In this document: positions 1 through 13,445 of the stretch, piece by piece
Layout of the letters: the number at the start of each line of letters is the position of its first letter
Position numbering within the stretch: position 1 is the stretch's first letter
Assembly (NCBI RefSeq): GCF_029227915.1
Contig: NC_079889.1
Coordinates: 3,782,001 to 3,846,000, forward strand
DNA length: 64,000 nt
Source of the DNA: Hydractinia symbiolongicarpus
Taxonomy: Eukaryota > Cnidaria > Hydrozoa > Anthoathecata > Hydractiniidae
Reading direction: 5' to 3'
Notes under the pieces: model-generated
Told to the model about the DNA's origin: nothing
What the model saw: the letters and a program-made list of their open reading frames with translations, nothing else
Database searches by the model: none
Position numbers and translations under genes: made by a program

Positions 1-105
1 ACTCATGGCTGGACCTGCTTCACTGTGCCACCACCGTCGAGAACTCGTCCCTACGTAGCGACCGATGGAGACAGTCATCTCAAAAAAACATGTTCGAGTG
101 AGTAA
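1..105 (+). CDS. possible 3' coding end of an off-window gene
   Basis: Frame 1 is open from the first base to a TAA at 103-105 (34 codons). This stretch is clearly richer in G+C than the AT-rich DNA after it, which is why I suspect coding sequence. The peptide begins THGWTCFTVPPPSRTRPYVA and has no domain I recognise. The minus strand is also partly open here, so strand is uncertain. It could equally be the end of a transposon ORF. Confidence 0.25.
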   Translation, partial: THGWTCFTVPPPSRTRPYVATDGDSHLKKTCSSE

Positions 106-1296
106 AAATGACCTCACTAATGCAAAAAGTACCGTTGTTTTTGCCTTGCAAAAACCACAGATAAAATGGCGGCGAAGCTGCACACCAAAGTTTAATTCCA
201 TACAAAAACCCGAATAATATCGCTCCTTAACCGACTAATAGATTAAGCTACTGGATTTATTGTTTCTGTACAGTATCTGCTTATTTTATCAAAACAGAGT
301 TACTAGCATTTGCAAGATTGTAACAAGTGTAACATTTGGCTCAGTACCAAGAACGATTTAACAGGCTACCTAAAAATATTATAGGGTTGATAAGTTATAA
401 AGTTTTCTGTTTTTCTGATTTCATGACTCCAAAACATCTCGTGTGGACTTTTTATTTAATACCTTTTTTAACAAAATTTATTTGTTAACGTTCTTTCACT
501 TGATTGCTAAGCAACTTCACAGAAATGTGAGAGGGATAATTAGGTTATCTAGGAACAGAGAGGAGAGAATTTGTTTACAGAGCTATATATGACATGTATT
601 CCAACAAAAACAACAGCAAAAATAAATCTTAGGACCTTTTTTTAAATAATTTGCACACCAAATCTTAGGAACACCTTTGCCACCTCCTTACCTTTTGAAA
701 TATGCTATGCTGGAACGCACACGACAAAGCTCCACGATCGCTTTAAACTTTCTACAGTTCTACAGTGGTTTCTATATAAAAAAGGTAAAAGTCATTCTAA
801 ATATTTTTTTTCTCTTGACAAACTTCAAATATACTTTGAGTAGCATTTTTAAAAACGTTTGGGAGCTACAAATGGAAAAGTCACAAAAGGTTGTCCCAGA
901 AAAGTTGTAGATTCTTTAGCAATTTTTTTACTCACTTTTTTTAATGTCATAAAAGGTTAATATAACCTAAATAGTAAGAAATAATAACATAGAAGCCATT
1001 AAAAAACAAGATTTGCATGCGAACCAATCGACCGACTAATAATGGTCTTTGTATAAACAGGAATTCTAGAAAACTGATGACATAATACCACAATCACTGA
1101 CATTACCAAGTTTTTATTCTTGCCAATTTTGAGGAATCGCCGCCTAGATATGCTTAGAAATATGATTATGTTGTAACCCAAGTGAAATATTAAACCAAGT
1201 TGTCCAAAAATACAACTCGGTTTAAACGAATCGGAAATTCCCAAATTGGTTTAACTGTGAGTTCTTATTTTAATCACTCCCCTCGTGGTATTCAAA
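106..1296. other. intergenic, nothing recognised
   Basis: AT-rich DNA with homopolymer runs. Short ORFs on both strands have no recognisable protein character. Confidence 0.5.
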
Positions 1297-1515
1297 ATGG
1301 CGGAACAAAAGCTTGACGAGCACAGAAAACGTTTTGAAGAATGGTTAGCTGAAGTGAAAACAAATACAAAATTTATTAGTCGTACTGATTTAGCGGAAGT
1401 AAAAAGATATTTATTGTCATGTCGTGAGGCAGGTGAATATTCAATCAGTCCAGTTATGAAGAAAAGAATAAACCGAAATCGGTTTACTATAGCGAACTTA
1501 CAAAACTTTTTGTAA
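1297..1515 (+). CDS. small orphan ORF, possibly a transposon-derived N-terminal fragment
   Basis: A 72-residue ORF starts at an ATG in good context (AAAATGGCGG) and ends at TAA. It is rich in Lys, Arg and Glu: a helical start (MAEQKLDEHRKRFEEWL), then an EVKRYLL segment, then a KKRINRNRFTI stretch. The pattern recalls the N-terminal segment of integrase-bearing KRAB-A-domain-protein-2-like transposon proteins common in cnidarian genomes. That is only a remembered resemblance, not an alignment. No integrase follows, so if the resemblance is right this is a fragment. A chance ORF remains possible. Confidence 0.3.
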   Translation: MAEQKLDEHRKRFEEWLAEVKTNTKFISRTDLAEVKRYLLSCREAGEYSISPVMKKRINRNRFTIANLQNFL

Positions 1516-2891
1516 CCACACGTATTGGCAACATTTCTTCCATATTATGATCAAAATGAAAGATTTTTTCAAGTTTTCGCCAAAAATAAAAGTAACATCA
1601 CTTCTTAGTATTCTGAAAAATGCAATTTAAAAAATTTCCTCCCACAAAACTCAAGCATGGTCCTTTATTAGTAAGACATTACCCCTCCTCTTTTGCCCTG
1701 TATCAACACTTCTGCACACAGCCTAATCAATCGAAAGTTATTGAGGTGACTAAATCCACTCCAACCCCCTCTAGTTAGTGCCTAGTATTAATAGGGTTCA
1801 ATTTGTTAATTTGTAGGATTCTCTAGAGTTGCAGAGTGGTGTGATTCGATCTTTTCATCAATAATTTAAGTACATTCTTTCCTGTTGAACTTTTGTAGGC
1901 CATTATTGACAAAAAAGTTTCATAATTCCAAAGTTTTCTTCCAAATTCAATCAAATTAAAGTAAAAAACATTGTCAAGCGATTCGGTCAAAATAAAATAT
2001 TCATATCTGGCAAACTCGTACTCAAGAACTGTTTTATGTAGGATTGAAATAGGCTAGTTGTCTCTGGAAACTAGGCTAAATGGTTGTCCTTTATTTTCCC
2101 TTTTGTCTAACGGTATTCCCTAAAATAAACTCACAAGCATGACTAAATATAATATTTTTCAATGCTAACTAATTGAAGTCTGCTGCAAATATAGACCGAG
2201 GGATTAGCTCACATAATGTGTTGGTTAAAAATGGAGACATAAAAATAATCTTATTATGTTCTCAAACCTATGACGTCATCAGGCACATGGTTAAGGTGGG
2301 TTTGTTTGTGGTGTATTCATGTTTATATTCTAAAAAACATGTGATGGTTGAATAGAATATTTTATCATATTTATTGTTCATTTGTGTTGAACAAGAATGT
2401 AATCTCCTCCACAATGTTTTTTGTTCTACCTCGCCTGGATGTGATATGTTTTTTTACATTTTTTTAGCCTCTAATGCAGACGCTTATCTTAACTATGGAA
2501 GAAATTAATGTTTCTGAAAAAAGTGTTTTGTAAATTCTTTTTTTTTTTCTATAATCTATAACAAAATCAGGTTGACCAACGTTCTTAATTTAAGGGTAAA
2601 ATGCCAGTCTCAACGTTCTTATAAACTAGGTTCTAGCTTGTAAAACCGGTAGCCATTTTTATATAGTCTTCAGTGGTACTCTGGCCAGGAGAAAATAAGA
2701 AGACAATGATTAAGGAAAAATTTGTTTTTTTAGTAGAGCCGAGTACTGGAAATAACTTTTTTTTAAATACGAATAGAAATAGTATTTAGAAAGTTTTACT
2801 CTCCTGTGAAAAAAAAGTTGACTGCATATGAAAGAGCTTGCGAATCTCTCATTTTTTTGAAAAATTCCGATCGGTATTCAAGATTTTTGAC
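1516..2891. other. intergenic with a weak dispersed repeat
   Basis: No supported gene. About 2569-2640 carries the pattern GTTCTTAATTT then TTCTTATAAACTAGGTTCTA. It recurs slightly diverged near 27078-27135 (TTCTTATAGATTAGGTTCTA), so it is probably a dispersed repeat. Confidence 0.4.
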
Positions 2892-3351
2892 TTAGGGGCT
2901 GCTCATATGGAGGCGGCCTGGCTTGGTTGACCGGGCTGGGTCGGTTGAGCGGGATCTCGCTCCTATTAAGAAACACATGAAAAAATAAAAATGTGTTCAT
3001 ACGATAACCGAGTCAGCCCGCCTTGCCGAGATCTCGCTTGTTTGTACCGAGATCTTGGTCAGGCGGGATCTCGCTGTTCTTAAGAAACGCATAGCGAAAT
3101 AAAAATGTGTTCATATGACAGACGAGCCAGCCCTCCTGGGCGAGATGAAATTAACAATAGATTTAAAAAAAACCATCAATTATTTAAAGTTCGAAATACA
3201 TTCTTTTGTCTTCATTGTTTATGAATCTTTTGTGAAATGTAAACAACTTTTCCATCTCGGCTGGCCCAGATGTAAAAAACTTTATATGAACACGAGATAC
3301 AAATCACCCCGGCTAGCCGAGCTAGCCCGCCTCCATGTGAACATCCCCTTA
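2892..3351. mobile_element. MITE, PIF/Harbinger-like (TTA target duplication)
   Basis: The element at 2895-3348 (454 bp) has imperfect terminal inverted repeats. The left end reads GGGGCTGCTCATATGGAGGC; the right end, reverse-complemented, reads GGGGATGTTCACATGGAGGC. TTA lies directly on both sides (2892-2894 and 3349-3351), the 3-bp duplication typical of PIF/Harbinger elements. Inside, a block of about 55 bp (GGGATCTCGCT...AATAAAAATGTGTTCATA) occurs twice, near 2949-3003 and 3064-3118. No transposase is encoded, so it is non-autonomous. The 89-codon ORF inside has no protein character. Confidence 0.75.
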
Positions 3352-6300
3352 GAAGTTTCGATAATTATGCTAATTAATGCATGACATCATACATTAGAAA
3401 AAAATGAGGTACTGTAAAGGGTTAGACGACTTTTCAAGCTATTTGATATGAAAAAACTTTTTTTTCGCAAGAGGTAAGCCAAAACTTCCCATCCAAGCAA
3501 ACATGTGTTTTATACCTTATTTGGTAAGACAACCTAATTCACATGGCTTTCAATTTCGCCCACCCATCTATATAATATTATACAATAATAAAAACATCAT
3601 AATGTAGGTAGAATTACGTCAAACGAAGCAAGTAGCTACCCTCAAATTAAGTTGGCTGAAAATTATGTAGCGCAAGAATATTATGAACGACGTCATACCA
3701 GCTGGTTCTTATTAGCCCAAAACACATTTTGTGTTTGAAATAGGAATGATTTATAAAGCTGTTTGTAACATAATGTATCGAAGAATGAAGTATTTTTTAT
3801 ATGAAAGATTAAGCGATATGCGATATTTAATAATTGAAAGGCTACTTATAAAATAATAAATTCTACTTTTAATAACAAACAGAAACCACGCTCTAGAATT
3901 ATGTTTTTAATAATGTTTTAGCTCTACGGAGGAGCGCCAAATAAAAAAGCGCTTTGAATTTTAACAAAACAATTGATTGATCAACTCTAAATGCATATCT
4001 AGATATTGAAATCCATATGTTTTATACATGAAGAAAAGAGTTTTTAAACTAGCTGGCTGGTAAAAAAATATGAAAATTTGAGTAGAGAGTACAAGGATAG
4101 AAGACAAAATGAGAAAAAAAGCCACAAAGGTTTGTCTACATCTGTTTTAGCAAGATCATACTTTTTAATTCCATATAGTTAGTTGGAAAATAATTCGAGA
4201 AGTCATAGCTAAAACTTGAAACAACAGAAATATCAAAATAGCTGATATAATAACCTTCTCTAATATAAATGCAAATTTATTAACTTTAACTTATTTTACA
4301 TTATCCAGCTTCAAATACTGTGTTAAACCTCTACATGGCTACGCCATCTATTTAAAAACTTCTGATAAAATACAACATATTTGAAATTCTCTCTGCATAT
4401 ACATACCTAACATTATATTTTTTTAATTCTACGATTCTACGACTTTAAGATAGGTTGCATTCGCAGCAAACAAGACAGTTGATGTCGCTCAATCTTTACC
4501 AATTGCTTCTATCTGCTAAGAAAGAGATAAAACTGCACTTAATATCTTTGAAGATTTAAGCATGTTTCTGACGAAACCCTTGATTTACTCTGTCAGATAA
4601 TCAAATATAGCTTTCCTTATGTAAGAATATTTTCATTAACGTCAAACATTGCTCGCAAAACTTCTGTTGATCACCGACATTATGTTTTGTTTAAAATGGC
4701 TACCAAATTGCTAACTGATGTTAAATATGCACGTAGCTATTTTTAGCAATGTACGACATATGTACGACGGCCGAATATTCTCCTTGGTTGGTTCAGATAG
4801 CTAGTTTGATATGAAGAAGTAAACAACATGCAATAAAATGGACTCTCAGAAACATCCAAAAGGACAACATCAGGTGGTCAGCAATTTTTTTGTGTGTGCG
4901 CTCTAGAAACTACGATGTTACGCATCACTAAGATTATTGATTTATTGACAATTAAAAGTTATCTTTTCCTATTGTTTCACAATATTGTGTCTTGTTTATT
5001 TGATGTTTCGATCTCCCATGCGAAAGAAAACATTGCTTTCGTGAAAAAGGAAAACAAACAGACAAAAAGAATTTGTGGTTTAATCAAAAAACATCTACAA
5101 CTGAATTGCATTTTGTGAAGCGCCGTCCTTTCACTCTAGAAACCAAATTACTGCTTATATCAATGGACGTATTGCAATGTAAAAAAAATTATTGCTGTTA
5201 TCAACGAAAGAAAATTCATCAGGAAACTTCCAAACTAAGAAAGCCAGTCAGGTTGCCTTGCGTTCTCACTTCCATTAAACTTGCTGATGCAAGACATTGA
5301 GTTGTGCGCGAACATTTTTTTGTAACGTGCGCAGGTTACCTAAAGGATTATTCTGGAAACAATATAAATAACAGGTCTCCAAGGAAACATACAATAGTCA
5401 GTTAGCAAATCATCTATGCTCCTTAGAAAGGTTTTATCTTTAACTTCTGCTCATTAAGAAATCTGTCTTTCAGCAAGGAAAGCTTTAGTTATCATTCAAC
5501 TGCAATGCGTGCGTTGATTGTGAGACGATATTTCATAAGAACTCTTTTCGAAAATGGCTGTCCCTTCACCTTTATTTTTTTATTTTTTGCAAATCTTGCT
5601 AGTTTTATTATATTTCTTATCCATGTTTAAAATATTTCAAAATTGTTTACAAAGTAGTACAGGAATTTGCTACTACTAACATGGCAAAAATCGGGGAAAT
5701 AATTCTTATAATTGTTATCCCTGTTCACGATGCACAATGGTAGTCCGTTTTCCGATTATGTAATCATACGCAGGATGAACGGGTTATGGTGCGCAGTCTT
5801 TATTACTAAGTCCGCCATTTTAATACTTACCTTGGCGAATATAATACTAAGTCAGTTTTCACATCTAAATTTCTGATGCATTTTTACAACTAATATTTTT
5901 TTATAACTAAGTACTAATATAAAAACTATGTTTACGTTTTAAATGTAACTAAATTTTGACAATAATAAGTATATAAGAAAGTTTAACGTCGTATCCATGT
6001 TGCGTAATCAAGGTAAGCCTTGATTATCCACATAATTAAAAACACGCCACTTATTTTTATCAAAAAGGCGTCCCAAAGCCACCGTCAGTAAAAAACGGGT
6101 GTGAAGACTAAGAGGAATTGGAATGTCACGAATGAAAATGGAGGTGGTAAAAGACTATGGAGAAACAGACAGGCATTCCAAACACTGTCAAAGTATTCAG
6201 ATATCTCAGATGCAAACCTAGACAATGGGTAAAGGAATTATTAGAAGAAAGCCCCGGAGGAGATAAAAAAAGGCTATGGGGGTGTTCTTCAAAATGGTTT

Positions 6301-7414
6301 TGTCATCCAACGACCGAGGTACCGACAATCAGTTCAATAGTATTATCAACGTTAAACAAAAAAGTGGGGCGCAAAAATATCTTACAACAAGATGTTCTGT
6401 ATGCAGTGTTTTTGCATGAATTAATTTTAACTTGTGTTAACCTCTACCTACGTTTTGTGGCGTTAATAATCAATTTTGCATTATCCCTTGTTTCTATGGA
6501 TATAATTATTATAATTTATGTTAGTATTTTCAAGCACTTCTGAGGATTTATTAAAACAAAAAAAAAATTTTAGAACTTTAGATTTTTTAAATTTTTAGAT
6601 TTAGATTTTAAAAAGCCTTTATTTACTTTCTACTCACGAGTAGATTCTACTTTCCCCTAATTTTTGCTGACGTTAGCAATTAATCACGAAACTAAAAATG
6701 AAAAAAAGCTTTCGCTTTCCTTCGAATAGATAACAATCACTTCTGAAGTTTTTCATAAGTATTTCGCAACCTCGTTGGCCCGCCAATAACTTTTGCTTGG
6801 TTGACTTGAGTCGGCGTTACATTAATTTGATACATTAAGGCTCAGCCGACTGATTCGTAGTTGAAAAAAAATTGCAAAATAGCCTTTCCCAATTATAAAC
6901 ATCACGGAATTTTTAACATGACGTATCTGATTACTCAATTGAGGACATAAAAAAACATTCTTTAGAAAACTATTCGCTCCTGTAATTGTTGGCTTAATTA
7001 AAGCCTCATTATAACTGATTATTTATTGCCTCACCCGGTTTCTATACCAATGATTGAACTTATGGAATCATGGACTTTTTTTAAAATCATTGGAGTTAAT
7101 GAAAAGCCGTTAAGCTTACAACAAAATGCTATTACCATGTCACTATACCTTCTCTCTAAATCTCCCAAACGAAGTTTCCCGTGTGCGTTATCACTTTCGT
7201 TATCTGTTTTGTCGTTTATAGAAACCAGGCTTGTAAACAATAGCTTGACTCAGCACCACACATTGCAAAATTTGAATGACGTGTTTTCTGTATAAGTCAA
7301 CTGTAACAATTAAACGTAATTAATAGACAAGAAAGAAATATATTTGTTGATGTGTTGCTGTTGATTTCAGCTGGCTAAAAATTTTTTTTGATACGATCAG
7401 TTAGTTAAAACGAA
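3352..7414. other. intergenic, no supported gene
   Basis: About 4 kb of AT-rich DNA. A 128-codon ORF at 6157-6543 has a basic N-terminal half and a hydrophobic C-terminal half. It has no recognised motif and no splice context, so I do not call it. A possible 5'UTR splice acceptor for the bZIP gene (TGATTTCAG) lies about 45 bp before its proposed start codon. Confidence 0.4.
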
Positions 7415-9907
7415 ATGGATATTATGATGATGGATAACATGGTTTGTTGATTTTTTGTTTTTTTTTTATTGTTTATTTGTTGTTGTTATTGTTGTTGTTG
7501 TTGTCGTAGCTGTTATCTTAAAATATGCAGCAGCATAATCTAGTTATATTTTCAAAGCTACCATAAGTTCACCATTAAATTATATTTTGAAATGCTCATG
7601 CAAAACTAACCACAACATCTGTCTCTTTGACGTGACTTGCTAATAAGCAACTTCTCCTCTGTTTGACCTTAACATTATCAAATTTTATAACAGAAGGTGT
7701 TAGATAATTATTTGCTTTACCAATGCAGAACTGAATTTACATACTAGATACTATCAGGGATACTTTCAGGGCACAACAGGTCCATCTTTACTTAAAGGCA
7801 TTGTTTTTGTCAACTTCAACTGACATATAACACAACAACTGACAGACAGTGACAAAACACATTTTTAATGAATTTCAATGTCAAAAGGAAGCCGCGTCTC
7901 AATTCCCCTAGCTAGCTACATCAAAAAGCGGATATTAAATTCTGTGGTCATAATCGACAGAAAAACTTTTGTCGCATAACGTTGATAAATGATTGAATGC
8001 TAATTTTGTGGCTTGTGTTGTTAAGTGTGGAAGGAAAAACATTTCTTAATTGGTCGACAGCTTTTAAGAAACCGTTGTATTGGTTGTTTTTGCTAAGGTT
8101 TAAGCACTTCCATGAGAGGCTATTTTCGTGTGTGGCAAGATTTTAAAAATTCGCGGTTTAAAAATTTATACAGGTGGTTACGCTATTAGAATATTTAACG
8201 GAAAATACTTATTAGTTAGACCTTTCGCGTGTAGCTACCGTAAATTCTCAATTAAACGCCAACTCTCATATGCGCCCCTCTTGAATTAGTGCCTAGCTTT
8301 TTATTGCAATTTTTCACTCTCGAATATGCGCCCAGGGGCGATGTTTTGATTATATCACTAGAGTCAAAGGGAGCGCTTTTTCGAATATTTTGGAAATTAG
8401 AAAAATCGACCTGTTACTAAAATACAGCTTTTTTCTTAAAATCATCTACAGCGTGAAATTTCATGTCATAACCATGGTCAGAGACACTTAATTTATACCT
8501 GTTTTGATTTTACATTTTACGACCATTATAGTTTCCTAAAGGAGGCTTTACCATCACAAAGAAAAGAGATATTTTTTTAAGGGGTGCCCTTTCGCTAAAT
8601 AAGCCCTCACTTAAAAGCTAAAAATTTAAATAAGCGCCCAGGTTGCTTAATCAAACATTTACGGTACTTCTGGCAATTTTTCCGAATGAAGTTTTGGATT
8701 AAGCATTGAGAGGATGAAGCCAACGGTAACCGAAATCCGAAAATCCGAAAATTTGAGTGTTATTAAAAGGAAAGTTTATTGGCTTGTTAGGTTTTCTATG
8801 AAAGTATATCTCTCTTGAAACAAATAACAATAAGAAATTCTAAATAGGCTACATACATACACAAACGACGAAAAAAATATTACAGGGGGGTTTATTGCAA
8901 ATCTTTATTGTGGTCTTCTAGCAGTGATTTTATATGAAACGACATCATGGAAAAATTAAATTCGATTTTGTGGGTTTTGTGGTCATAACGGCTTCCTGCG
9001 ATAATCACTTGTGGAATAAAGCGGGACAATTACAAAGACGTATAACAACCAGTCATATAAAGTGTACCCGACTGTTACATAATCATACTATGGAATGAAT
9101 GGTTGCCAACCCTCCCATATCAACCCCATCATATCTACCCCACCTGCGCTTCTACTTTCCAATCCATTTCCAAAACAGTCCTGTTTGAAATCACAAAACT
9201 AAAAACAAAACAAAAATGCTGCTACGTGTACAATGGATATAATCTCTGTTGATAAAATAGTAACGTTAATTCCATGGCGAATTTTCAGCAAAAATAACGA
9301 TACTGGAAAATAACGAACGATAGCTATCGGAAAATGTTGAGTTCAGCTTTTTTCTATTAGCTACCTAATACCGAAAAAAGAATTTAATATTTTCATTTTT
9401 TTGTCTTTTAAAACCAAATCAACGTATTTCGTTGCAGGATACGGAAATGTCGCATTTTTCGCGATATTGTTATGTGCTTTATATAAAAATATTCGTCATC
9501 ATTATTTTTTATAATTTCTTTTGTTATATAATTATAAGTCATCACAATTCTTGTCTTTTTTTATCTTTCATAACAAAACCGCTCCCGCTTTGCCCAGTAA
9601 TGTTTTGACTCATTTGTCTCTGCTGACTGGTTTCAAAGCTTTTATTTATAAAACTGGATAATTACAGAGATTTAAATTTTTTGAACATGTTAGAAACATG
9701 TAAGGCCTTGTCGATACCACGAAGCACTGAAATGTTCTTTTAAAATTTAAAGGTAAAAAACTAATTCTTTATAGAAAAGGCGTGAGTTTTATGTTATATC
9801 TCAATAAATTCAACCTTAAGTCATACATTACAATAAAAATGTCCATTTCCACGGGAACTCATATTTCCTCGTGAGAGAATATGCAAGATATTCAAGAATA
9901 TTGATCG

Positions 9908-9938
<31 letters not shown>

Positions 9939-12192
9939 AAATTAATAATCAATTGTCACACAAGCACGGCATTTTTTTGTTTCTTGATTACAGGCGGCGA
10001 TGGGATGATTTCCTTATCAATAACGAGACCTGTGGCTACTCCTCTTTATTTCTTTCTAAGCTAATTTTTGTGGCTTCTAATCCTTATAGATAAAGATTTG
10101 TCATGGCATATCTCTATGTCCATTCTTTTCTTAGAGTAGTTCTAGGGACCGCGGATCAAATCCTGCTCGCTACAAGGCAGTATGTAGTGTGATCCTACTT
10201 CATCATTGTAATAATTCATGGCCGTTAAGCCAAGTCCGTTTTTCGTATAAGCTAAAGTTAAAAGGGGTATATTAATGCCCTTATTACAATTAAATTTAAA
10301 CTGTGTTAGTTTTAAACTTAGATTCCTTCTTCACCAAGTCTGTCTTTATTAACTCCTGCCAAGTCTTTCTCAGTGTAGCTACTTATAGACTTTGTCCTTA
10401 CAAACTATAAAGTCTCTAAATTTTCTACCTCAATCAGTCAATATTTTGTTTTGCATGCATTTTAATATAGATTGATTGACGGTTGCCTGGTCTTCCTTCC
10501 AATTTCTGCTTAGCCATTATTTTTATATAGACCAGGGCTTATCTAGGACTTTAACATGATACCAAATATGGGCAACACAAAAGCTCCCGTTTGATACTCA
10601 AAAGAAATTAAACGAAATAAAAGAAATCTATTTTGTGTTTTGTAAGCTTAAAATAACCAGTAATTTATTTTAGTCGATGCAGTCTTGTGTGTAATCTTTT
10701 CTTTTATATCTTATGATGAATAATATTTCTCGATCGAGGCGTGATGGGAAACTTGAATTTAACGCTTTCTAATCAAAACATTGTGATTCTAAGAAAGTGA
10801 AATAAGAACTTGTGAGTTTCGGCGAAACGGCGAATTTGCATGCATTGTGTTTGTTTAGAATGGAGGGATTTTATTGTTATACTCCTATCTTATTTTTTAA
10901 ACAAAGAGCTTAGTGCAAAAAAAGAGAATTTTTAATAATATTACCGCCTTAAAACAAGGAAAGTAAGTTCCCCTAATCTAAACTTATTTCGTTCACGTTC
11001 GTAGGTTGACCGTGTTGGCATCGAAGATATAAATATTGATAACTACTCAGATTACGATTCTGTGGACAGTAACGATATTGACGTTAAAGAAGCGATACGC
11101 TCATCCATCTCGCAAAAAACCAAACACAAAAGTTCTATCCCAAGTGTGAAATTATCGACATCTCCAAGAGACAGCGAATCGGATTTAGAGGCTGAGCTGG
11201 ATTTACAGCCCAGGAAGTCAAAGAAACCAGTAAGTTCTTTGTTGTTAGGCTTTCCTAGATGCCTGCAGCGCAGCAGAACTGCAGACGTAAAGATAAGGTC
11301 GTATATTGACGAAGATAGAAGTTTTAGTGATGCAGTGAAACGAATTAATCTAAAGTTCTGAAAAACAAGAATCTCCTTCGGAATTTCAAATTTAATTGTT
11401 TTATAAAATAGCATTCGTTCCCTTTAGGGTGGCTGTGTTAGACTTTGTATTGACAATTCATTTCAGAAATATCATCTCATTTGTATTAATAAAGTCTGTA
11501 CCTGTGTTTCCCATTGCTCTTTTAGAGGCCACCTTATCAATAAAAGGTTGGTTGCATCACATGATTTGCAATTACTTCATTTTTAAAAAATGTGCCCAGG
11601 CATGCCCAATTAACACATTTAAATAAGCTATTAGCTGGCATTAAGTTGAAGTCAAAAGAAACTACATTACCCATACTCCCCCCTTTTTCTTTATTTTAAA
11701 TTATCTAAACCGAACCTACTCTTACAGCACTGACAAGAAATTATTTCCATTCTGTAGAAGGTTGAAGACGAAGAAACAGCTTCAATGAGAAGAGAGAGGA
11801 ATCGATTAGCAGCTCAGAGATGTCGCCAAAGAAGGAGAGATAGAATTGACAAGCTAGAACTGGTGATAATATTTTTTAATTAATAGTCATATACTGCGTG
11901 TTCAAAAAGTTCATTTATTCTGGTCCTTATTTCACAATTATAAAAGCGAAATCAAGAAATATAAATTTTCATCGCCCTTATCGTACAGATCTTGACATAA
12001 TAACCAAATATTTTACCATTATTTCTTACGTTTATTTAGATTTGCCAACGCCTTGAGAATGATGGTGATAAATTACAGGTGGAAATCTCAGATTTACGCA
12101 AAGAAATGGATAACCTGCAGAAAATACTGTCCAATCACAAATGTATGGCGAAACCTGTCAAAACTGAAATCTTCATGCCATCTCGCAAATAA
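7415..12192 (+). CDS. bZIP transcription factor, Fos/ATF3/JDP2 type
   Basis: Exons 7415-7441 (tentative), 11005-11229, 11758-11862 and 12040-12192 join in phase 0 to 169 residues plus TAA. That is close to the length of ATF3 (181) and JDP2 (163). The N-terminal part is acidic and Ser-rich, the kind of sequence seen in activation or regulatory segments. The basic region reads RRERNRLAAQRCRQRRR and keeps the N-x2-A-A-x2-C-R DNA contacts. The zipper, split by the last intron, has Leu at five heptad positions and then His (L-x6-L-x6-L-x6-L-x6-L-x6-H), the pattern of Fos and ATF3 rather than Jun. The family dimerises through this zipper and binds AP-1/CRE-like sites in the nucleus. The first exon has a weak donor (GTTTGT), so the real start could lie elsewhere; exons 2-4 are firm. 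Intron 1 (3.6 kb) holds a MITE. Confidence 0.85.
8236..8666. mobile_element. MITE with TA target duplication, inside bZIP intron 1
   Basis: Inverted ends: CCGTAAATTCTCAATTAAAC at 8238 and, reverse-complemented from 8664, CCGTAAATGTTTGATTAAGC. TA flanks both ends (8236-8237, 8665-8666). Subterminal GCGCCC blocks lie near both ends. No ORF of transposase size is present. The TA duplication and length of about 427 bp fit a Tc1/mariner-type or similar MITE; the superfamily is uncertain. Confidence 0.55.
9908..9940. repeat. AAAT microsatellite
   Basis: About eight tandem AAAT units, within bZIP intron 1. Confidence 0.95.
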
Positions 12193-13225
12193 TCAATTTG
12201 ATTCGTTAAAATCCTTGTTTTAAAGAATAATGAAATTTGGACGATAAGAAAGCATAAACTTCTGCCATGTGATCATACTGTGTTTACCAAAAAGCAGAAG
12301 AACGCAATAAGGATTGAGCTTCGCTTCACATTGAAAAACTTTAAGTATAAACATTTAAGGGCAAACGTGACATCCTGTTTGTCATCTCTTTGTGTAAGAT
12401 ACACGTTTAAAGTTGTAGCAATTTTGGGTGGAATTTGAGTTATTATCAACGACACCGCATATAGGCGAAGTTTCTTTTTAATCATTCTATACTTCCTTTT
12501 TTATAATCAATATGTTACCTAAAAGCAACATGGGGCTAAAATCTTTCCAAAAAAGAGAGCACGTTGTTAGCAACAAAATACAGAATTATAAACAACATTG
12601 AAAGTCAAAGTTTTGTGGGTTTTTTTAAGCAACAAGGTTTATCCAGCATGCATTGCACCTTTAGTTATAAGTAAATGGTTTGATAACCTTAAAAATCATT
12701 GTAGTTCCATTCCAGTTGTTTTTTAGGTTTTGCTTACTGCGTACTAAGAAATTATATGAGTTTTTAAAAGACATTGTACGATAGAATGAGTTTATTTATT
12801 TGGTTTATTTATTTGTTTATCACGATAGATGTAAATATTATAGTTGAAGAGCGGAATATTGCACACATGAAAATATTAGGGTAACTACAGTTGCCTAATT
12901 ATTTATTTTTTACCTTCATAACCTATCAGATTTCCAATTTTCTCCTCATAAACATTGTCTTATAAGAACAGTCGGATAAAAGGAACCCTTTAAATGTTCT
13001 TAACTTTCTTATTTTAAAGCCTCAAAACGTTCTTAAATTTTTTCTTATTTATTTCTCTTATTTTAAAATTTTAAAGTTTAAAGGAGCCTTTTAGTACTTG
13101 TTGGTATTAAGCCTTAAATGTTCTTAACATGTTCCTTACCTTTACTTCTAAAGCCATATGTTCTTATATGGTTTGTTCTTGTGACAAAAAAATATTAGCC
13201 ACTTTTCTTAAACTGCTTTTAAAGG
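12193..13225. other. 3' flank of the bZIP gene and intergenic DNA
   Basis: Presumed 3'UTR, then AT-rich DNA with several TTCTTAA-containing repeats between about 12980 and 13150. No coding sequence seen. Confidence 0.5.

Positions 13226-13445
<220 letters not shown>

Noticed and set aside
3115-3384. 89-codon ORF
   Set aside because: Lies inside the TTA-flanked MITE and reads through its end.
6157-6543. 128-codon ORF
   Set aside because: No motif, no splice context, hydrophobic AT-driven second half.
7026-7295. Overlapping ORFs on both strands
   Set aside because: Mutually overlapping and without protein features.
10140-10270. Perfect B-box GGATCAAATCC at 10153
   Set aside because: No A box upstream and no tRNA fold; at most a SINE remnant.
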